Shown here piece by piece: positions 26,832-36,172 of a stretch of 64,000 bases of DNA (its first letter is position 1; every line of letters starts with the position of its first letter). The translations under genes were made by a program, and so were the position numbers. The stretch lies in contig NZ_CP138991.1 of NCBI RefSeq assembly GCF_044594925.1, forward strand, positions 1,736,001 to 1,800,000, read 5' to 3'. The notes below the pieces were generated by a model that saw only the letters and a list, made by a program, of their open reading frames with translations, was not told the origin of the DNA and ran no database searches. Source of the stretch: Maribacter sp044594925 (GTDB taxonomy: Bacteria; Bacteroidota; Bacteroidia; Flavobacteriales; Flavobacteriaceae).

Positions 26832-28145
26832 ATGAAATACAAAAATTCCACAACACAAAAAAAAGCCCTTATCAAATCTTTGACAGCATCGATTTTGATG
26901 ATGGTCACCTTTATTACCGGTGTAAAGGCGCAACAAGACAACTTTAAAGAGTTTTCTGGTGAAGTTCTAGATAAAACCACTAAAAAACCTTTGGTTTTTG
27001 CCACACTTAGTTTAGAAAACAGCAACGTTAGTACTATAACCAATACAGAAGGTGAATTTCTGATAAAGGTACCTGAAACAGCTACTGATGGCACTATAAA
27101 CATCTCTTTCCTAGGCTATAAGTCACTTAGTTTACCACTGGCGCAATTAAAAGATGTCAATAACAAATTATTTATGACTGAATCAGTCACAGAACTTTCA
27201 GAAGTAAATATTAGAGTACCAAAAGATGCTGAAGGTCTCGTACGTGAAACCTTAAAGAAAAAAGGCGAGAACTATATAAGCGACCCTACTGTTATGACAG
27301 CATTTTACAGGGAAACTATTAAAAAAAGAAGAAAAAACGTAAGTCTTTCCGAGGCCGTTGTAAATATATACAAGACCCCTTATAATTCTAATAAAAGAGA
27401 TGCATTAAAATTATACAAGGCAAGGAAGAGTACCGATTACAGCAAACTAGATACTGTTGCATTGAAGTTACAGGGCGGGCCTTTTAATGCCTTGTTCGTA
27501 GATATGGTCAAATATCCGGATTACATTTTTACCGACGAAACCATAAATTATTATAATTTCTCCTTTGTCAACTCCACTAGAGTGGATGATAAGCTTATCT
27601 ATGTGGTTCAGTTTGAGCAAAAGCCAGAATTTATTGATCCCATGTACACTGGTAAGCTCTACATTGATGCAGATAAGAAAATATTGACCAGCGCTATCTA
27701 CTCGCTAAACATAACAGACAAGAATCTAGCGGCGAGAATGTTCGTGCGAAAGAAACCGAGAAACGCCAATGTTTGGCCAACAGAAGTAGCATACAGAGTG
27801 GACTATAGAGAGAAAGATGGAAAATGGTATTACGGATACAGCAATGCCCTTTTGGAATTTAAGGTAGACTGGGATAAAAGACTATTCAATTCAGTGTACA
27901 GTATGAGTTGTGAGATGGCAATTACGGATTGGGAGAAAAACCTCACCAATGCCGTGCCTAAATCTAAAGATCGAATCAAGTCTAGTATTATTTTAAGTGA
28001 CGAAGCTATTGGTTTTGCAGATCCAGATTTTTGGGGCGAGTATAATATCATAGAACCAGAAAAATCAATAGAGTCTGCAATTAAGAAGATACAAAGACAA
28101 TTGAGAAGAGCTAAAAATGATAACGGAGGTACTTCTGCTCCATAA
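26832..28145 (+). CDS. Secreted CarboxypepD_reg-domain protein, function unknown
   Basis: 437 residues with an N-terminal signal (hydrophobic AILMMVTFITGVKA region, cleavage before QQDN). A carboxypeptidase-regulatory-like beta-sandwich at about 38-120 has FSGEVLDKTTKKPLVFATL, followed by a larger domain with charged, beta-rich sequence as in Bacteroidota outer-membrane-associated proteins of the DUF5686 type. No catalytic motif is visible. It is flanked by a 269-bp upstream gap (26563-26831) in which I see no gene, and by a strong terminator. Confidence 0.75.
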   Translation: MKYKNSTTQKKALIKSLTASILMMVTFITGVKAQQDNFKEFSGEVLDKTTKKPLVFATLSLENSNVSTITNTEGEFLIKVPETATDGTINISFLGYKSLSLPLAQLKDVNNKLFMTESVTELSEVNIRVPKDAEGLVRETLKKKGENYISDPTVMTAFYRETIKKRRKNVSLSEAVVNIYKTPYNSNKRDALKLYKARKSTDYSKLDTVALKLQGGPFNALFVDMVKYPDYIFTDETINYYNFSFVNSTRVDDKLIYVVQFEQKPEFIDPMYTGKLYIDADKKILTSAIYSLNITDKNLAARMFVRKKPRNANVWPTEVAYRVDYREKDGKWYYGYSNALLEFKVDWDKRLFNSVYSMSCEMAITDWEKNLTNAVPKSKDRIKSSIILSDEAIGFADPDFWGEYNIIEPEKSIESAIKKIQRQLRRAKNDNGGTSAP

Positions 28146-28171
28146 GAATTAATAACAAATAGGTAAGTAAA

Positions 28172-28206
28172 AAGCCTTGGTTCTTAATGAACCAAGGCTT
28201 TTTTTT
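28172..28206. terminator. Bidirectional rho-independent terminator
   Basis: Perfect 12-bp inverted repeat aagccttggttc / gaaccaaggctt with a 5-nt loop, with T-run to the right and A-run to the left. It lies between the convergent ends of the gene at 26832 and the fasciclin gene. Confidence 0.9.
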
Positions 28207-28226
28207 GGGGAAACTAATACTGCCAA

Positions 28227-28739
28227 TTATTTGGGCATTACTACAGTATCTATGGCGTGTATAACACCGTTAGAAGCAGAAACATCTGCCATAACAACTG
28301 TTGCACTATTACCTTTTTCATCTTTTAGAATAACCTTACCATCTTGCAGCGATAATTCTATCGTACCTCCCTGAACTGTAGTTACAGTAAATGAACCATC
28401 ATTTCCGTTGATGGCTTCTATTACAGCAGCAGCTTTATATTCTCCGGCCACTACATGATAGGTCAAAATACCTGTTAAAGCAGCCTTACTCTCTGGTTTT
28501 AGTAAACCGGCAACAGTTCCTTCTGGTAATGCAGCAAAAGCATCGTTAACTGGTGCAAAAACGGTAAAAGGACCATCACCGCTTAGTGTGTCCACTAAAT
28601 CAGCAGCTTTTACAGCAGTAACCAATGTGGTGAAATTGTCATTTCCTGCGGCTACACCTACAATGTTTTGAGCTTTCAAAACAGCAGTGGTGCCTAAAAA
28701 AAGCATAGTACTCAATAATGTAATCTTCATTTTGTTCAT
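28227..28739 (-). CDS. Secreted fasciclin-domain protein
   Basis: 170 residues. A signal peptide (cleavage after TAVLKAQ) precedes one complete FAS1 domain. FAS1 motifs are visible: FTTLVTAVKAADLVDTL, GPFTVFAPVNDAFAALP and the H-box-like TYHVV, then the terminal SNGVIHAIDTVVMP. FAS1 proteins mediate adhesion and sit on the surface or in the periplasm. It is a single-gene transcript bounded by a terminator; the divergent LD-carboxypeptidase begins 143 bp away. Confidence 0.94.
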   Translation of the reverse strand: MNKMKITLLSTMLFLGTTAVLKAQNIVGVAAGNDNFTTLVTAVKAADLVDTLSGDGPFTVFAPVNDAFAALPEGTVAGLLKPESKAALTGILTYHVVAGEYKAAAVIEAINGNDGSFTVTTVQGGTIELSLQDGKVILKDEKGNSATVVMADVSASNGVIHAIDTVVMPK

Positions 28740-28882
28740 AGTGTTATTTTTAGATTCGGGATAAAAGTACAGCTATAGCTGGCACCAAAATCATAAATTT
28801 TGTTTAATTTTTTAATAATTAAGTTAAACAAAATATAATTAGGTTAGAATGTTTATTTTTAGAAAGAGAAACTATTAAACAT

Positions 28883-29938
28883 ATGCAAAATTCTAGAAGA
28901 AGCTTTTTTAACGGGTTATTGGGCCTATACCTCACTACTTTCCTACCTATTTCATCTTACGGTCAGTCAAATAATCTATCTAATCAAAAAACGAAAATAG
29001 TACCACGGGGCCTTAGAAAGGGTGATACAGTAGGTTTGATTGCCCCAGGTTACACATTTCCTGCGAAGGTCTTGGAAGAAACAAAGAAGACGCTGTTAAA
29101 ACTAGGATATAAGCCATATCATACGGAAAGAATCAACAGACCGCATGGATATTTTAGTAATACCGACGCCGAAAGAGCCCAGGATTTAAATCATATGTTT
29201 ACGAATACGGAAGTTGACGCCATACTATGTGTAAGAGGAGGTTATGGCTGTACACGCATAATGACACTAATAGACTATGAAACTATTCAGAATAATCCCA
29301 AGGCTCTAATCGGTTTTAGTGATGTTACCGCCTTACTTAATGGCATTTTCAAGCTTACTGGTTTAGTAACATTCCATGGACCTGTTGGAAGCACTTTGAA
29401 TGAAGTCTATTGCAAAAAGGCTCTTGAAAACATACTATCTCCAAATAAGAATTTAAAATCGATTCATAACGCCGTTATACTGCCGGAAAATTCAAAAAAT
29501 CCAGAATATGAAAGATATACAATAACAGAAGGCAAAGCTAAAGGAATACTTTGTGGAGGTAGTTTAACCCTTATAAATGCGTTAATAGGAACACCTCATG
29601 AAATCGACTTTACAGATGCTATCGTATGTATTGAAGATGTAGAAGAGGCGCCGTATCGTGTAGATAGAATGTTGACCCAACTTATCGAAGGACCTACGTT
29701 AAAAAAAGCAGCTGGGATTATATTTGGAGTTTGCGCCGGCTGTAATGAAAGTACCAATCCAAATTCCTTTTCGCTTAAAGAAGTTATCATGGATAGAATA
29801 AAACCGTTGGGAATACCCGCGGTCTATGGAATGAGTTTTGGACATGTGGCACAAAACTTTACTTTCCCTATTGGCATAACCGCTTCGTTCGATACAGCGG
29901 AAATGATAATTAAATTGAATGAAAAAACAGTAGTCTAA
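28883..29938 (+). CDS. LD-carboxypeptidase (S66 family) with Tat-like signal
   Basis: 351 residues of the LdcA/MccF family, which cleaves the L,D bond of muropeptide tetrapeptides. The nucleophile Ser is in IGFSDVTALL and the typical VRGGYGCTRI precedes it. The N-terminus (SRRSFFNGLLGLY) has a twin-arginine motif followed by a hydrophobic stretch and SYGQ, unusual for this normally cytoplasmic family, so export to the periplasm is likely. A tatC gene lies at 33294 in this window. The end is directly adjacent to the convergent recQ stop. Confidence 0.88.
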   Translation: MQNSRRSFFNGLLGLYLTTFLPISSYGQSNNLSNQKTKIVPRGLRKGDTVGLIAPGYTFPAKVLEETKKTLLKLGYKPYHTERINRPHGYFSNTDAERAQDLNHMFTNTEVDAILCVRGGYGCTRIMTLIDYETIQNNPKALIGFSDVTALLNGIFKLTGLVTFHGPVGSTLNEVYCKKALENILSPNKNLKSIHNAVILPENSKNPEYERYTITEGKAKGILCGGSLTLINALIGTPHEIDFTDAIVCIEDVEEAPYRVDRMLTQLIEGPTLKKAAGIIFGVCAGCNESTNPNSFSLKEVIMDRIKPLGIPAVYGMSFGHVAQNFTFPIGITASFDTAEMIIKLNEKTVV

Positions 29939-32149
29939 CTAGTTGGCCACCTCGCTAATGAATTTAAGGCGATATAAGCGTAATTCTTCATCTTCATATT
30001 CCCCATCGAACTCGGTCATTGCATCCTCAACATCATCAGTTTCGGCTTCTAAGAAGTAATCGTGGATTTCTTCCTGCTGGTCTTCGTCCAAAACTTCGTC
30101 TATCCAATAGCTAATATTTAGCTTTGTTCCACTAAAGACAATCTGCTCCATTTCCTTAATTAAATCAGGAATTTCTAAGCCTTTGGCAGAGGCAATATCC
30201 GTCAATGGAAGTTTGCGATCAACGTTTTGGATGATGTATAATTTTAATCCTGAATTAGCACCTGTACTCTTTACTACAAGGTCATCTGGTCTAATAATTT
30301 CATTTTCCTCAACATACACCCCAATAAAAGCTACAAAGGGTTTCCCGTATTTTTTTGCCTTTCCTTCCCCCACACCATGCACATTAAGGAGTTCTTCTTG
30401 TGTTATGGGATACTTCATGGCCATATCTTCGAGAGAAGGATCTTGGAACACCACAAAAGGTGGTACACCTAACTTATCAGCTTCGGCCTTTCGTAAACTT
30501 TTAAGTTGTTTAAGTAATTTTTCATCCGCTACCCCCCCAGCTTTCGCAGCACCAACAATGGCATTATCATTTTCTGCATTATATACATGGTCCTTCGTCA
30601 TCAAAAAGGAGCTAGGGCTTTTCATAAAATCATGCCCCTTGGGTGTAATATGAAGTACACCGTACTGCTCAATCTCCTTTTTCAAAATACCAGCGACCAA
30701 AACCTGCCTCACTAAAGCCATCCAATGGCTTTTATCTTTATCCGAACCTATACCAAAAAACTCCTTTTCATTGGTCTTATGAGATGAGATTATTGCATTT
30801 GTCTTGCCTAATAATGTAATAACTACCTCCTTAGACTTAAATTTTTCGCTTGTTCCTTGGACTACTTTCAAGAGCTTCACCACATCGTCCATGGATTCCA
30901 CTTTATCCTTCGGGTTACGGGTATTATCATCCATGTCCGCGCCATCGCCGTTTACCTCATCGAACTGCTCACCAAAATAATGAAGCATGAATTTACGTCT
31001 AGACATAGAGGTTTCTGCATAAGCAACGACTTCTTGTAATAACGCATTGCCAATTTCCTGTTCTGCTACAGGTTTCCCGGACATAAACTTCTCTAACTTC
31101 TCAATATCCTTATAGGAATAAAACGCCAAACAATGTCCTTCACCGCCATCACGACCAGCCCTACCTGTTTCCTGATAGTAGCTTTCAATACTTTTAGGAA
31201 TATCATGATGTATTACAAAGCGTACATCTGGTTTATCTATTCCCATACCGAAGGCAATGGTCGCCACTACTACATCTACGTCTTCCATCAAGAACATATC
31301 TTGATATTTTGACCTGGTCTTCGCATCAAAGCCTGCGTGGTAAGGAACGGCACTTACACCATTAACCTGAAGCACTTGTGCCAGTTCTTCCACTTTCTTT
31401 CGGCTTAAACAATAAATAATACCGGATTTACCAGAATTCTGTTTAACAAAACGAATGATATCGGCCTCTATGTTTTCGGTCTTGGTACGTACCTCATAGA
31501 ATAAATTGGGCCTATTAAATGAAGCCTTGAATAGTTTGGCATCCGTAATACCCAAGTTTTTTATTATATCTTCTTGCACCTTGGGGGTAGCAGTGGCAGT
31601 TAATCCTATGATCGGAATGTTATCGTCTAAGCGAGCAATAATGGATTTTAAATTTCTATACTCGGGTCTAAAATCATGTCCCCATTCAGAGATACAATGC
31701 GCCTCGTCAACAGCTACAAAAGAAATTTTGACAGTTCTGAGAAATTCTATATTCTCCTCTTTGGTAAGTGATTCCGGAGCTACATACAGTAATTTAGTAA
31801 CCCCATCTACAATATCCTGTTTCACCTGCTTTATTTCCGTTTTGTTCAGGGAAGAATTAAGAACATGTGCAATACCTACTTCACTAGAAATACCCCGTAT
31901 GGCGTCTACTTGGTTTTTCATTAATGCAATCAAGGGTGAAACTATAATAGCAGTACCCGGTTGCATTAATGCCGGAAGTTGATAGCAGAGCGATTTGCCG
32001 CCACCGGTAGGCATAATAACGAAAGAATTGTTCCCTTGTAATATGTTCTTTACAACACCTTCTTGAAGACCTTTGAACTTAGTAAATCCAAAATATTTTT
32101 TTAGCGCGGCATGTAAATCAATTTCACCCAAACCTTTATCGTATGTCAC
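29939..32149 (-). CDS. recQ: RecQ-family ATP-dependent DNA helicase
   Basis: 736 residues. Helicase motifs are clear: Walker A PTGGGKSLCYQLP, DEAH box VDEAHCISEWGHDFRP, ATP-binding motif VI with YYQETGRAGRDG. RQC and HRDC-like regions and an acidic tail follow. The zinc-binding element expected after the helicase core reads SRRKFMLHYFGEQFDEVNG and lacks all four cysteines seen in E. coli RecQ. RecQ unwinds 3'-5' at forks and during recombination. The upstream region (32150-32316) is shared with the divergent kdsD. Confidence 0.93.
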   Translation of the reverse strand: MTYDKGLGEIDLHAALKKYFGFTKFKGLQEGVVKNILQGNNSFVIMPTGGGKSLCYQLPALMQPGTAIIVSPLIALMKNQVDAIRGISSEVGIAHVLNSSLNKTEIKQVKQDIVDGVTKLLYVAPESLTKEENIEFLRTVKISFVAVDEAHCISEWGHDFRPEYRNLKSIIARLDDNIPIIGLTATATPKVQEDIIKNLGITDAKLFKASFNRPNLFYEVRTKTENIEADIIRFVKQNSGKSGIIYCLSRKKVEELAQVLQVNGVSAVPYHAGFDAKTRSKYQDMFLMEDVDVVVATIAFGMGIDKPDVRFVIHHDIPKSIESYYQETGRAGRDGGEGHCLAFYSYKDIEKLEKFMSGKPVAEQEIGNALLQEVVAYAETSMSRRKFMLHYFGEQFDEVNGDGADMDDNTRNPKDKVESMDDVVKLLKVVQGTSEKFKSKEVVITLLGKTNAIISSHKTNEKEFFGIGSDKDKSHWMALVRQVLVAGILKKEIEQYGVLHITPKGHDFMKSPSSFLMTKDHVYNAENDNAIVGAAKAGGVADEKLLKQLKSLRKAEADKLGVPPFVVFQDPSLEDMAMKYPITQEELLNVHGVGEGKAKKYGKPFVAFIGVYVEENEIIRPDDLVVKSTGANSGLKLYIIQNVDRKLPLTDIASAKGLEIPDLIKEMEQIVFSGTKLNISYWIDEVLDEDQQEEIHDYFLEAETDDVEDAMTEFDGEYEDEELRLYRLKFISEVAN

Positions 32150-32263
32150 TTTCTAATATTTCGTGAGAGGAATATCTATTGTGCAAGTAAATAAAATCAT
32201 TCAAACCTTAGCTCCGTTACCAAAATATTACTTGATAGATATCTTACTAAAAGTAAGTTTCCG

Positions 32264-32271
32264 TAATTTTG
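32264..32271 (+). promoter_or_regulatory. Bacteroidota -7 element before kdsD
   Basis: TAATTTTG fits TAnnTTTG, 45 bp upstream of the kdsD TTG start, within the divergent recQ/kdsD gap. No good -33 box at standard spacing. Confidence 0.4.
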
Positions 32272-32316
32272 TAGTCTTAAAGATAAGACAATCTTTTAGG
32301 AATACAATCCATAAAA

Positions 32317-33294
32317 TTGAATAATACATTGACATCCGCACAGACAATTATTGAATTGGCGAAGCGAACTATTGAAATTGAACGTAATGCTATTGGTCAT
32401 CTTGCCACGCTACTGACTACTGATTTTCCTGATGCGGCCGACTGTATTATTGCATCCAAAGGGAGGGTAATCATTTCTGGAATCGGTAAGAGCGCTATAA
32501 TTGCCTCCAAAATAGTAGCTACCTTAAATTCCACTGGTACGCCTGCCATTTTTATGCATGCGGGAGATGCTATACATGGAGATTTAGGTACAATTCAAGA
32601 CAATGATGTGGTCATCTGTATTTCTAAGAGTGGAAGTACTCCAGAGATAAAGATGCTTATCCCCTTAATTAAGAGAGGTAGTAACAAACTCATTGCCATG
32701 ACAGGAAACTTAGATTCCTTTTTGGCAAAACAAGCAGATTATGTTCTGAATACCTATGTTGAAAAAGAGGCTTGTCCCAATGGTCTTGCCCCTACCACAA
32801 GTACAACGGCGCAATTAGTTATTGGTGATGCGCTCGCAATTGTGTTATTAAAATTAAAAGGATTCAGTAGCACGGATTTCGCAAAATACCACCCTGGCGG
32901 CTCCTTAGGAAAACGATTGTATTTAAGAGTAGCCGATATTGCAAAAAACAATCAGATTCCACAAGTACAAAAGGATACGGATATTAAACAGGTAATTGTT
33001 GAAATATCTAAAAAAATGTTAGGCGTAACTGCTGTCCTGCAAAATGATAAGGTAGTGGGAATAGTAACGGACGGAGATATTAGGAGAATGCTGAACAAAC
33101 ACGACAATATCAAAGGCTTATCTGCCCAAGATATTATGACCTCTAATCCTCAAACCGTTGAAATGGACACCTTGGCACTGAAAGCTTTGGAACTAATGCA
33201 GAAAAAAGGGATTTCCCAGTTATTGGCTATGGATAACGGGCAGTATAAAGGAGTAATTCATTTACATAACCTAATAAACGAAGGAATTTTATAA
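32317..33294 (+). CDS. kdsD: Arabinose-5-phosphate isomerase KdsD/KpsF
   Basis: 325 residues with a TTG start. A SIS sugar-isomerase domain (about 30-180; ISGIGKSAIIASK and ISKSGSTPEI) precedes two CBS domains (about 210-325; GIVTDGDIRRML). It converts D-ribulose 5-phosphate to D-arabinose 5-phosphate for KDO synthesis and hence lipopolysaccharide. The ATG of tatC overlaps its stop as TAATG. The same transcript carries lptB, supporting an envelope role. Confidence 0.93.
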   Translation: MNNTLTSAQTIIELAKRTIEIERNAIGHLATLLTTDFPDAADCIIASKGRVIISGIGKSAIIASKIVATLNSTGTPAIFMHAGDAIHGDLGTIQDNDVVICISKSGSTPEIKMLIPLIKRGSNKLIAMTGNLDSFLAKQADYVLNTYVEKEACPNGLAPTTSTTAQLVIGDALAIVLLKLKGFSSTDFAKYHPGGSLGKRLYLRVADIAKNNQIPQVQKDTDIKQVIVEISKKMLGVTAVLQNDKVVGIVTDGDIRRMLNKHDNIKGLSAQDIMTSNPQTVEMDTLALKALELMQKKGISQLLAMDNGQYKGVIHLHNLINEGIL

Positions 33295-34160
33295 TGGGCG
33301 ATAAAAGTATTACTCCACCGAACGAGATGTCTTTCTTAGACCATTTGGAAGAACTTAGATGGCATTTGATACGATCTACACTTGCCATAGTCATCGTAGG
33401 TGTAGCCGCTTTTATGTTTAGAGGCTTCATATTTGATACGGTCATTTTTGGTCCTAAAAAAATGGACTTTCCAACATACCGCCTTTTTTGTGATATAGCT
33501 ACCTTCTTAGGTTTTGATTCCGCTTTTTGTGCAGAAAAGCTCCCTTTTACCATTCAAAGTAGATTAATGTCCGGTCAATTCTCCGCACATATTTGGACCT
33601 CTATCTGGGCAGGATTTATAATAGGATTTCCTTATGTACTCTATGAAATGTGGAAATTTATAAGTCCAGGCCTTTACGAAAAGGAACGTAAAAATTCAAG
33701 AGGTTTTATATTAATCGCCTCCTTACTCTTCTTTATGGGTGTACTTTTTGGTTATTATGTAGTTGCTCCTTTATCCATTAACTTCTTGGGTACGTACCAA
33801 GTAAGTGCCGAAGTTACGAACGAATTCGACTTAGCTTCTTATATCTCCACGGTACGAGCATCTGTAATTGCCTGTGGTATTCTGTTTGAGTTACCTATCA
33901 TTATTTTCTTTTTGACAAAAGTGGGCTTGGTTACTCCAGAAATAATGAAAAAGTATCGAAAGATAGCACTAGTTATTGTCTTGATTCTTTCAGCGGTAAT
34001 TACACCCCCGGACGTAGCCAGCCAAATCATAGTGGCGATACCGGTTTTAATCTTATATCAAGTAAGTATTTATATTTCCAAACGTGTACTAAAAAGCGAA
34101 GCCAAAAAGGCACGTAAGGCAAAAAAAGCAAAAGCAAAGAAAGATGTCAAACCCCGTTGA
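33294..34160 (+). CDS. tatC: Sec-independent translocase subunit TatC
   Basis: 288 residues with six hydrophobic segments. Conserved features are the N-terminal MSFLDHLEELRWHL, FIIGFPYVLYEMWKFISPGLYEKER, and VVAPLSINFLGTY, with a Lys-rich cytoplasmic tail. TatC recognises twin-arginine signals and forms the translocon with TatA. It overlaps kdsD by 1 bp and the next gene by 17 bp. TatA is not in the window. The LD-carboxypeptidase at 28883 is a possible substrate. Confidence 0.95.
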   Translation: MGDKSITPPNEMSFLDHLEELRWHLIRSTLAIVIVGVAAFMFRGFIFDTVIFGPKKMDFPTYRLFCDIATFLGFDSAFCAEKLPFTIQSRLMSGQFSAHIWTSIWAGFIIGFPYVLYEMWKFISPGLYEKERKNSRGFILIASLLFFMGVLFGYYVVAPLSINFLGTYQVSAEVTNEFDLASYISTVRASVIACGILFELPIIIFFLTKVGLVTPEIMKKYRKIALVIVLILSAVITPPDVASQIIVAIPVLILYQVSIYISKRVLKSEAKKARKAKKAKAKKDVKPR

Positions 34161-34494
34161 GGAATTTAATGCCTATCGTTCTAAAATGAACGACAAACTT
34201 TTATCTAATAACAACAAGGTTGTTAAACGCATATTTAATTTAGACACCAACGCTTTTGCTGCAGGAGCTTTGGATGTAAAGACAAAGGAGCTGCTGGGTT
34301 TAGTAGCGTCTACCGTATTGCGTTGTGATGATTGTGTGAAATACCATTTGGAAAGCTCCTATAATTCAGGAGTTTCAAAAGAAGAAGTCATGGAAACACT
34401 TAGTATTGCCACATTAATAGGAGGTACAATCGTAATTCCTCACTTAAGAAAAGCCTACGAATACTGGGAAATTTTAGAGAATAACGAAGGTTAA
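34144..34494 (+). CDS. Carboxymuconolactone decarboxylase-family (AhpD-like) protein
   Basis: 116 residues, helical. The AhpD-type C-x-x-C-x3-H motif appears as RCDDCVKYHLESSYNSG, so it likely reduces peroxide- or thiol-linked substrates, though family members vary. It begins inside the last codons of tatC (17-bp overlap) and lies 51 bp before lptB, so it belongs to the same operon. Its specific partner is unknown. Confidence 0.87.
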   Translation: MSNPVEEFNAYRSKMNDKLLSNNNKVVKRIFNLDTNAFAAGALDVKTKELLGLVASTVLRCDDCVKYHLESSYNSGVSKEEVMETLSIATLIGGTIVIPHLRKAYEYWEILENNEG

Positions 34495-34545
34495 ATAAAA
34501 GATAAAACCTTTTGTTGACAACGAATTAGGTTTAGATTTGAAAAC

Positions 34546-35286
34546 ATGAAGCTAAGAGCTGAAAACATCATGAAATCCTACCGCGGCCGCAGAGTGGTCA
34601 AGGGTATTTCGCTTGAAGTAAATCAAGGAGAAATCGTAGGGTTGTTAGGACCTAATGGTGCCGGAAAAACAACCTCTTTCTATATGATTGTGGGGTTGAT
34701 AAAACCCAATGGCGGAAGTATTTATTTAGACGACATGGAGATTACGAAATTTCCGATGTACAAAAGAGCCCAGAACGGTATAGGTTATCTGGCCCAAGAA
34801 GCTTCGGTATTTAGAAAACTAAGTATTGAAAAAAATATTATGAGTGTGCTACAGCTTACTAAACTCAGTAAAAAGGAACAGCACATGAAAATGGAGTCAC
34901 TAATCGAAGAATTCGGCCTTGGTCATATTCGAAAAAGCCGAGGAGATCTTTTATCCGGTGGGGAACGAAGGAGAACAGAAATAGCAAGGGCACTAGCAAC
35001 CGACCCTAAGTTCATCTTATTAGATGAACCTTTCGCTGGGGTTGACCCCGTAGCGGTAGAGGATATTCAACGTATTGTTGCCCAATTAAAGAATAAAAAT
35101 ATTGGTATTTTAATTACCGACCATAATGTACAAGAGACATTGGCCATTACGGAACGTTCTTACTTAATGTTTGAAGGTGGCATCTTAAAATCGGGGATTC
35201 CAGAAGATTTGGCCGCTGATGAAATGGTACGTAAAGTATACTTAGGTCAGAATTTTGAACTTCGTAAAAAGAAGTTGGATTTTTGA
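34546..35286 (+). CDS. lptB: LPS transport ABC ATPase LptB
   Basis: 246 residues. Walker A GPNGAGKTT, Q-loop region YLAQEASVFRKLS, signature LSGGERRRTEIARAL, and Walker B FILLDEPFAGVDP match LptB. It powers lipopolysaccharide extraction from the inner membrane with LptFG. Its grouping with kdsD, which feeds KDO synthesis, supports this assignment. The stop is 8 bp from the convergent phosphatase-like gene. Confidence 0.94.
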   Translation: MKLRAENIMKSYRGRRVVKGISLEVNQGEIVGLLGPNGAGKTTSFYMIVGLIKPNGGSIYLDDMEITKFPMYKRAQNGIGYLAQEASVFRKLSIEKNIMSVLQLTKLSKKEQHMKMESLIEEFGLGHIRKSRGDLLSGGERRRTEIARALATDPKFILLDEPFAGVDPVAVEDIQRIVAQLKNKNIGILITDHNVQETLAITERSYLMFEGGILKSGIPEDLAADEMVRKVYLGQNFELRKKKLDF

Positions 35287-35294
35287 TTCTGAAA

Positions 35295-35936
35295 TTAAGT
35301 AGACCTCTCATTAATCTTAGAGAAAACATAGAATAACTCCGTAGCAATTTGAGTACTGCGCTCCTTGTATTTTTCAGTTTGTAGTGGGGTACCGTCAAAT
35401 TCTTTAGGGTCTTCAAATGTTAGGGCTATTCTTTTTTCTGCTCCAGGTATAAAGGGACAGTTCTCATCTGCATGAGAACACGTCATCACTGCCGCAAAAT
35501 TACCTTTGGGATTAAAAGAATGATCATATGTTTTTGAAAAACCAATGATAGGATGCACCTCTGCACCGCATTTGATACTATAAATAGGGTTTACCTCTTC
35601 CGAAAGTGCAAGAATATCAAAACCAGCTTGCTTCAACACCTCAGCAACCTTTGGATAAAGTGCTGTAGCCTCTGTACCACCAGAATAACAATGCACTTGC
35701 CTCACATTAAAATAGTGCGCCATAGTTTGGGCCCATATCTGAGCCATATGACTTCTACGAGAGTTATGTGTACAAACAAAGTTTAAGTTAATCGATTGAC
35801 CTGAATCCTTTTTTCCCCGTATAAATTCAATTAGTGATTGGAGAACAAGTAGCCTTTCTTCTGAAATAGTACTAACATCCAGTAGAGAAATAAAATCTTG
35901 AAGTTTATCAAATAGTTCCGTTCCTTGTTTTTGCAT
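35295..35936 (-). CDS. Low-molecular-weight phosphatase / ArsC-like protein
   Basis: 213 residues from the ATG at 35936; a TTG 39 bp upstream is possible. The P-loop C-x5-R appears as VCTHNSRRSHMAQ, followed by YSGGTEATA. A later segment, TCSHADENCPF, carries two cysteines in a position comparable to redox cysteines of thioredoxin-linked arsenate reductases. So it is either an arsenate reductase or a tyrosine phosphatase. No other arsenic genes are nearby. Confidence 0.8.
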   Translation of the reverse strand: MQKQGTELFDKLQDFISLLDVSTISEERLLVLQSLIEFIRGKKDSGQSINLNFVCTHNSRRSHMAQIWAQTMAHYFNVRQVHCYSGGTEATALYPKVAEVLKQAGFDILALSEEVNPIYSIKCGAEVHPIIGFSKTYDHSFNPKGNFAAVMTCSHADENCPFIPGAEKRIALTFEDPKEFDGTPLQTEKYKERSTQIATELFYVFSKINERST

Positions 35937-36172
35937 AGGCAAGTATACAACTAATCCTTTTCCAGACAGAGACAATTACAAAACCTAACAATTTTTTAAT
36001 CTCAAAACTTAAAAGTTCTCTAGTTAGATTCATAGTCCATTTTTACACAATCTCTTTTGACTATAGTTGCGCATTATAACTATATAGACTCTAGTATTTA
36101 TGAATTAAAAAAAGCTGCAAAAAGCACTATTTATATTAAAGTTTAAGCAGAAAGGATAACTTCTCCTGCGAT

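Noticed and set aside
30183..31982. Plus-strand open frames of 156 and 158 codons
   Set aside because: Both are shadows of recQ on the minus strand and lack recognisable protein features.
35976..36172. Possible small RNA in the intergenic stretch
   Set aside because: AT-rich, without a stem plus T-run or a promoter-like match; nothing supports a gene here.
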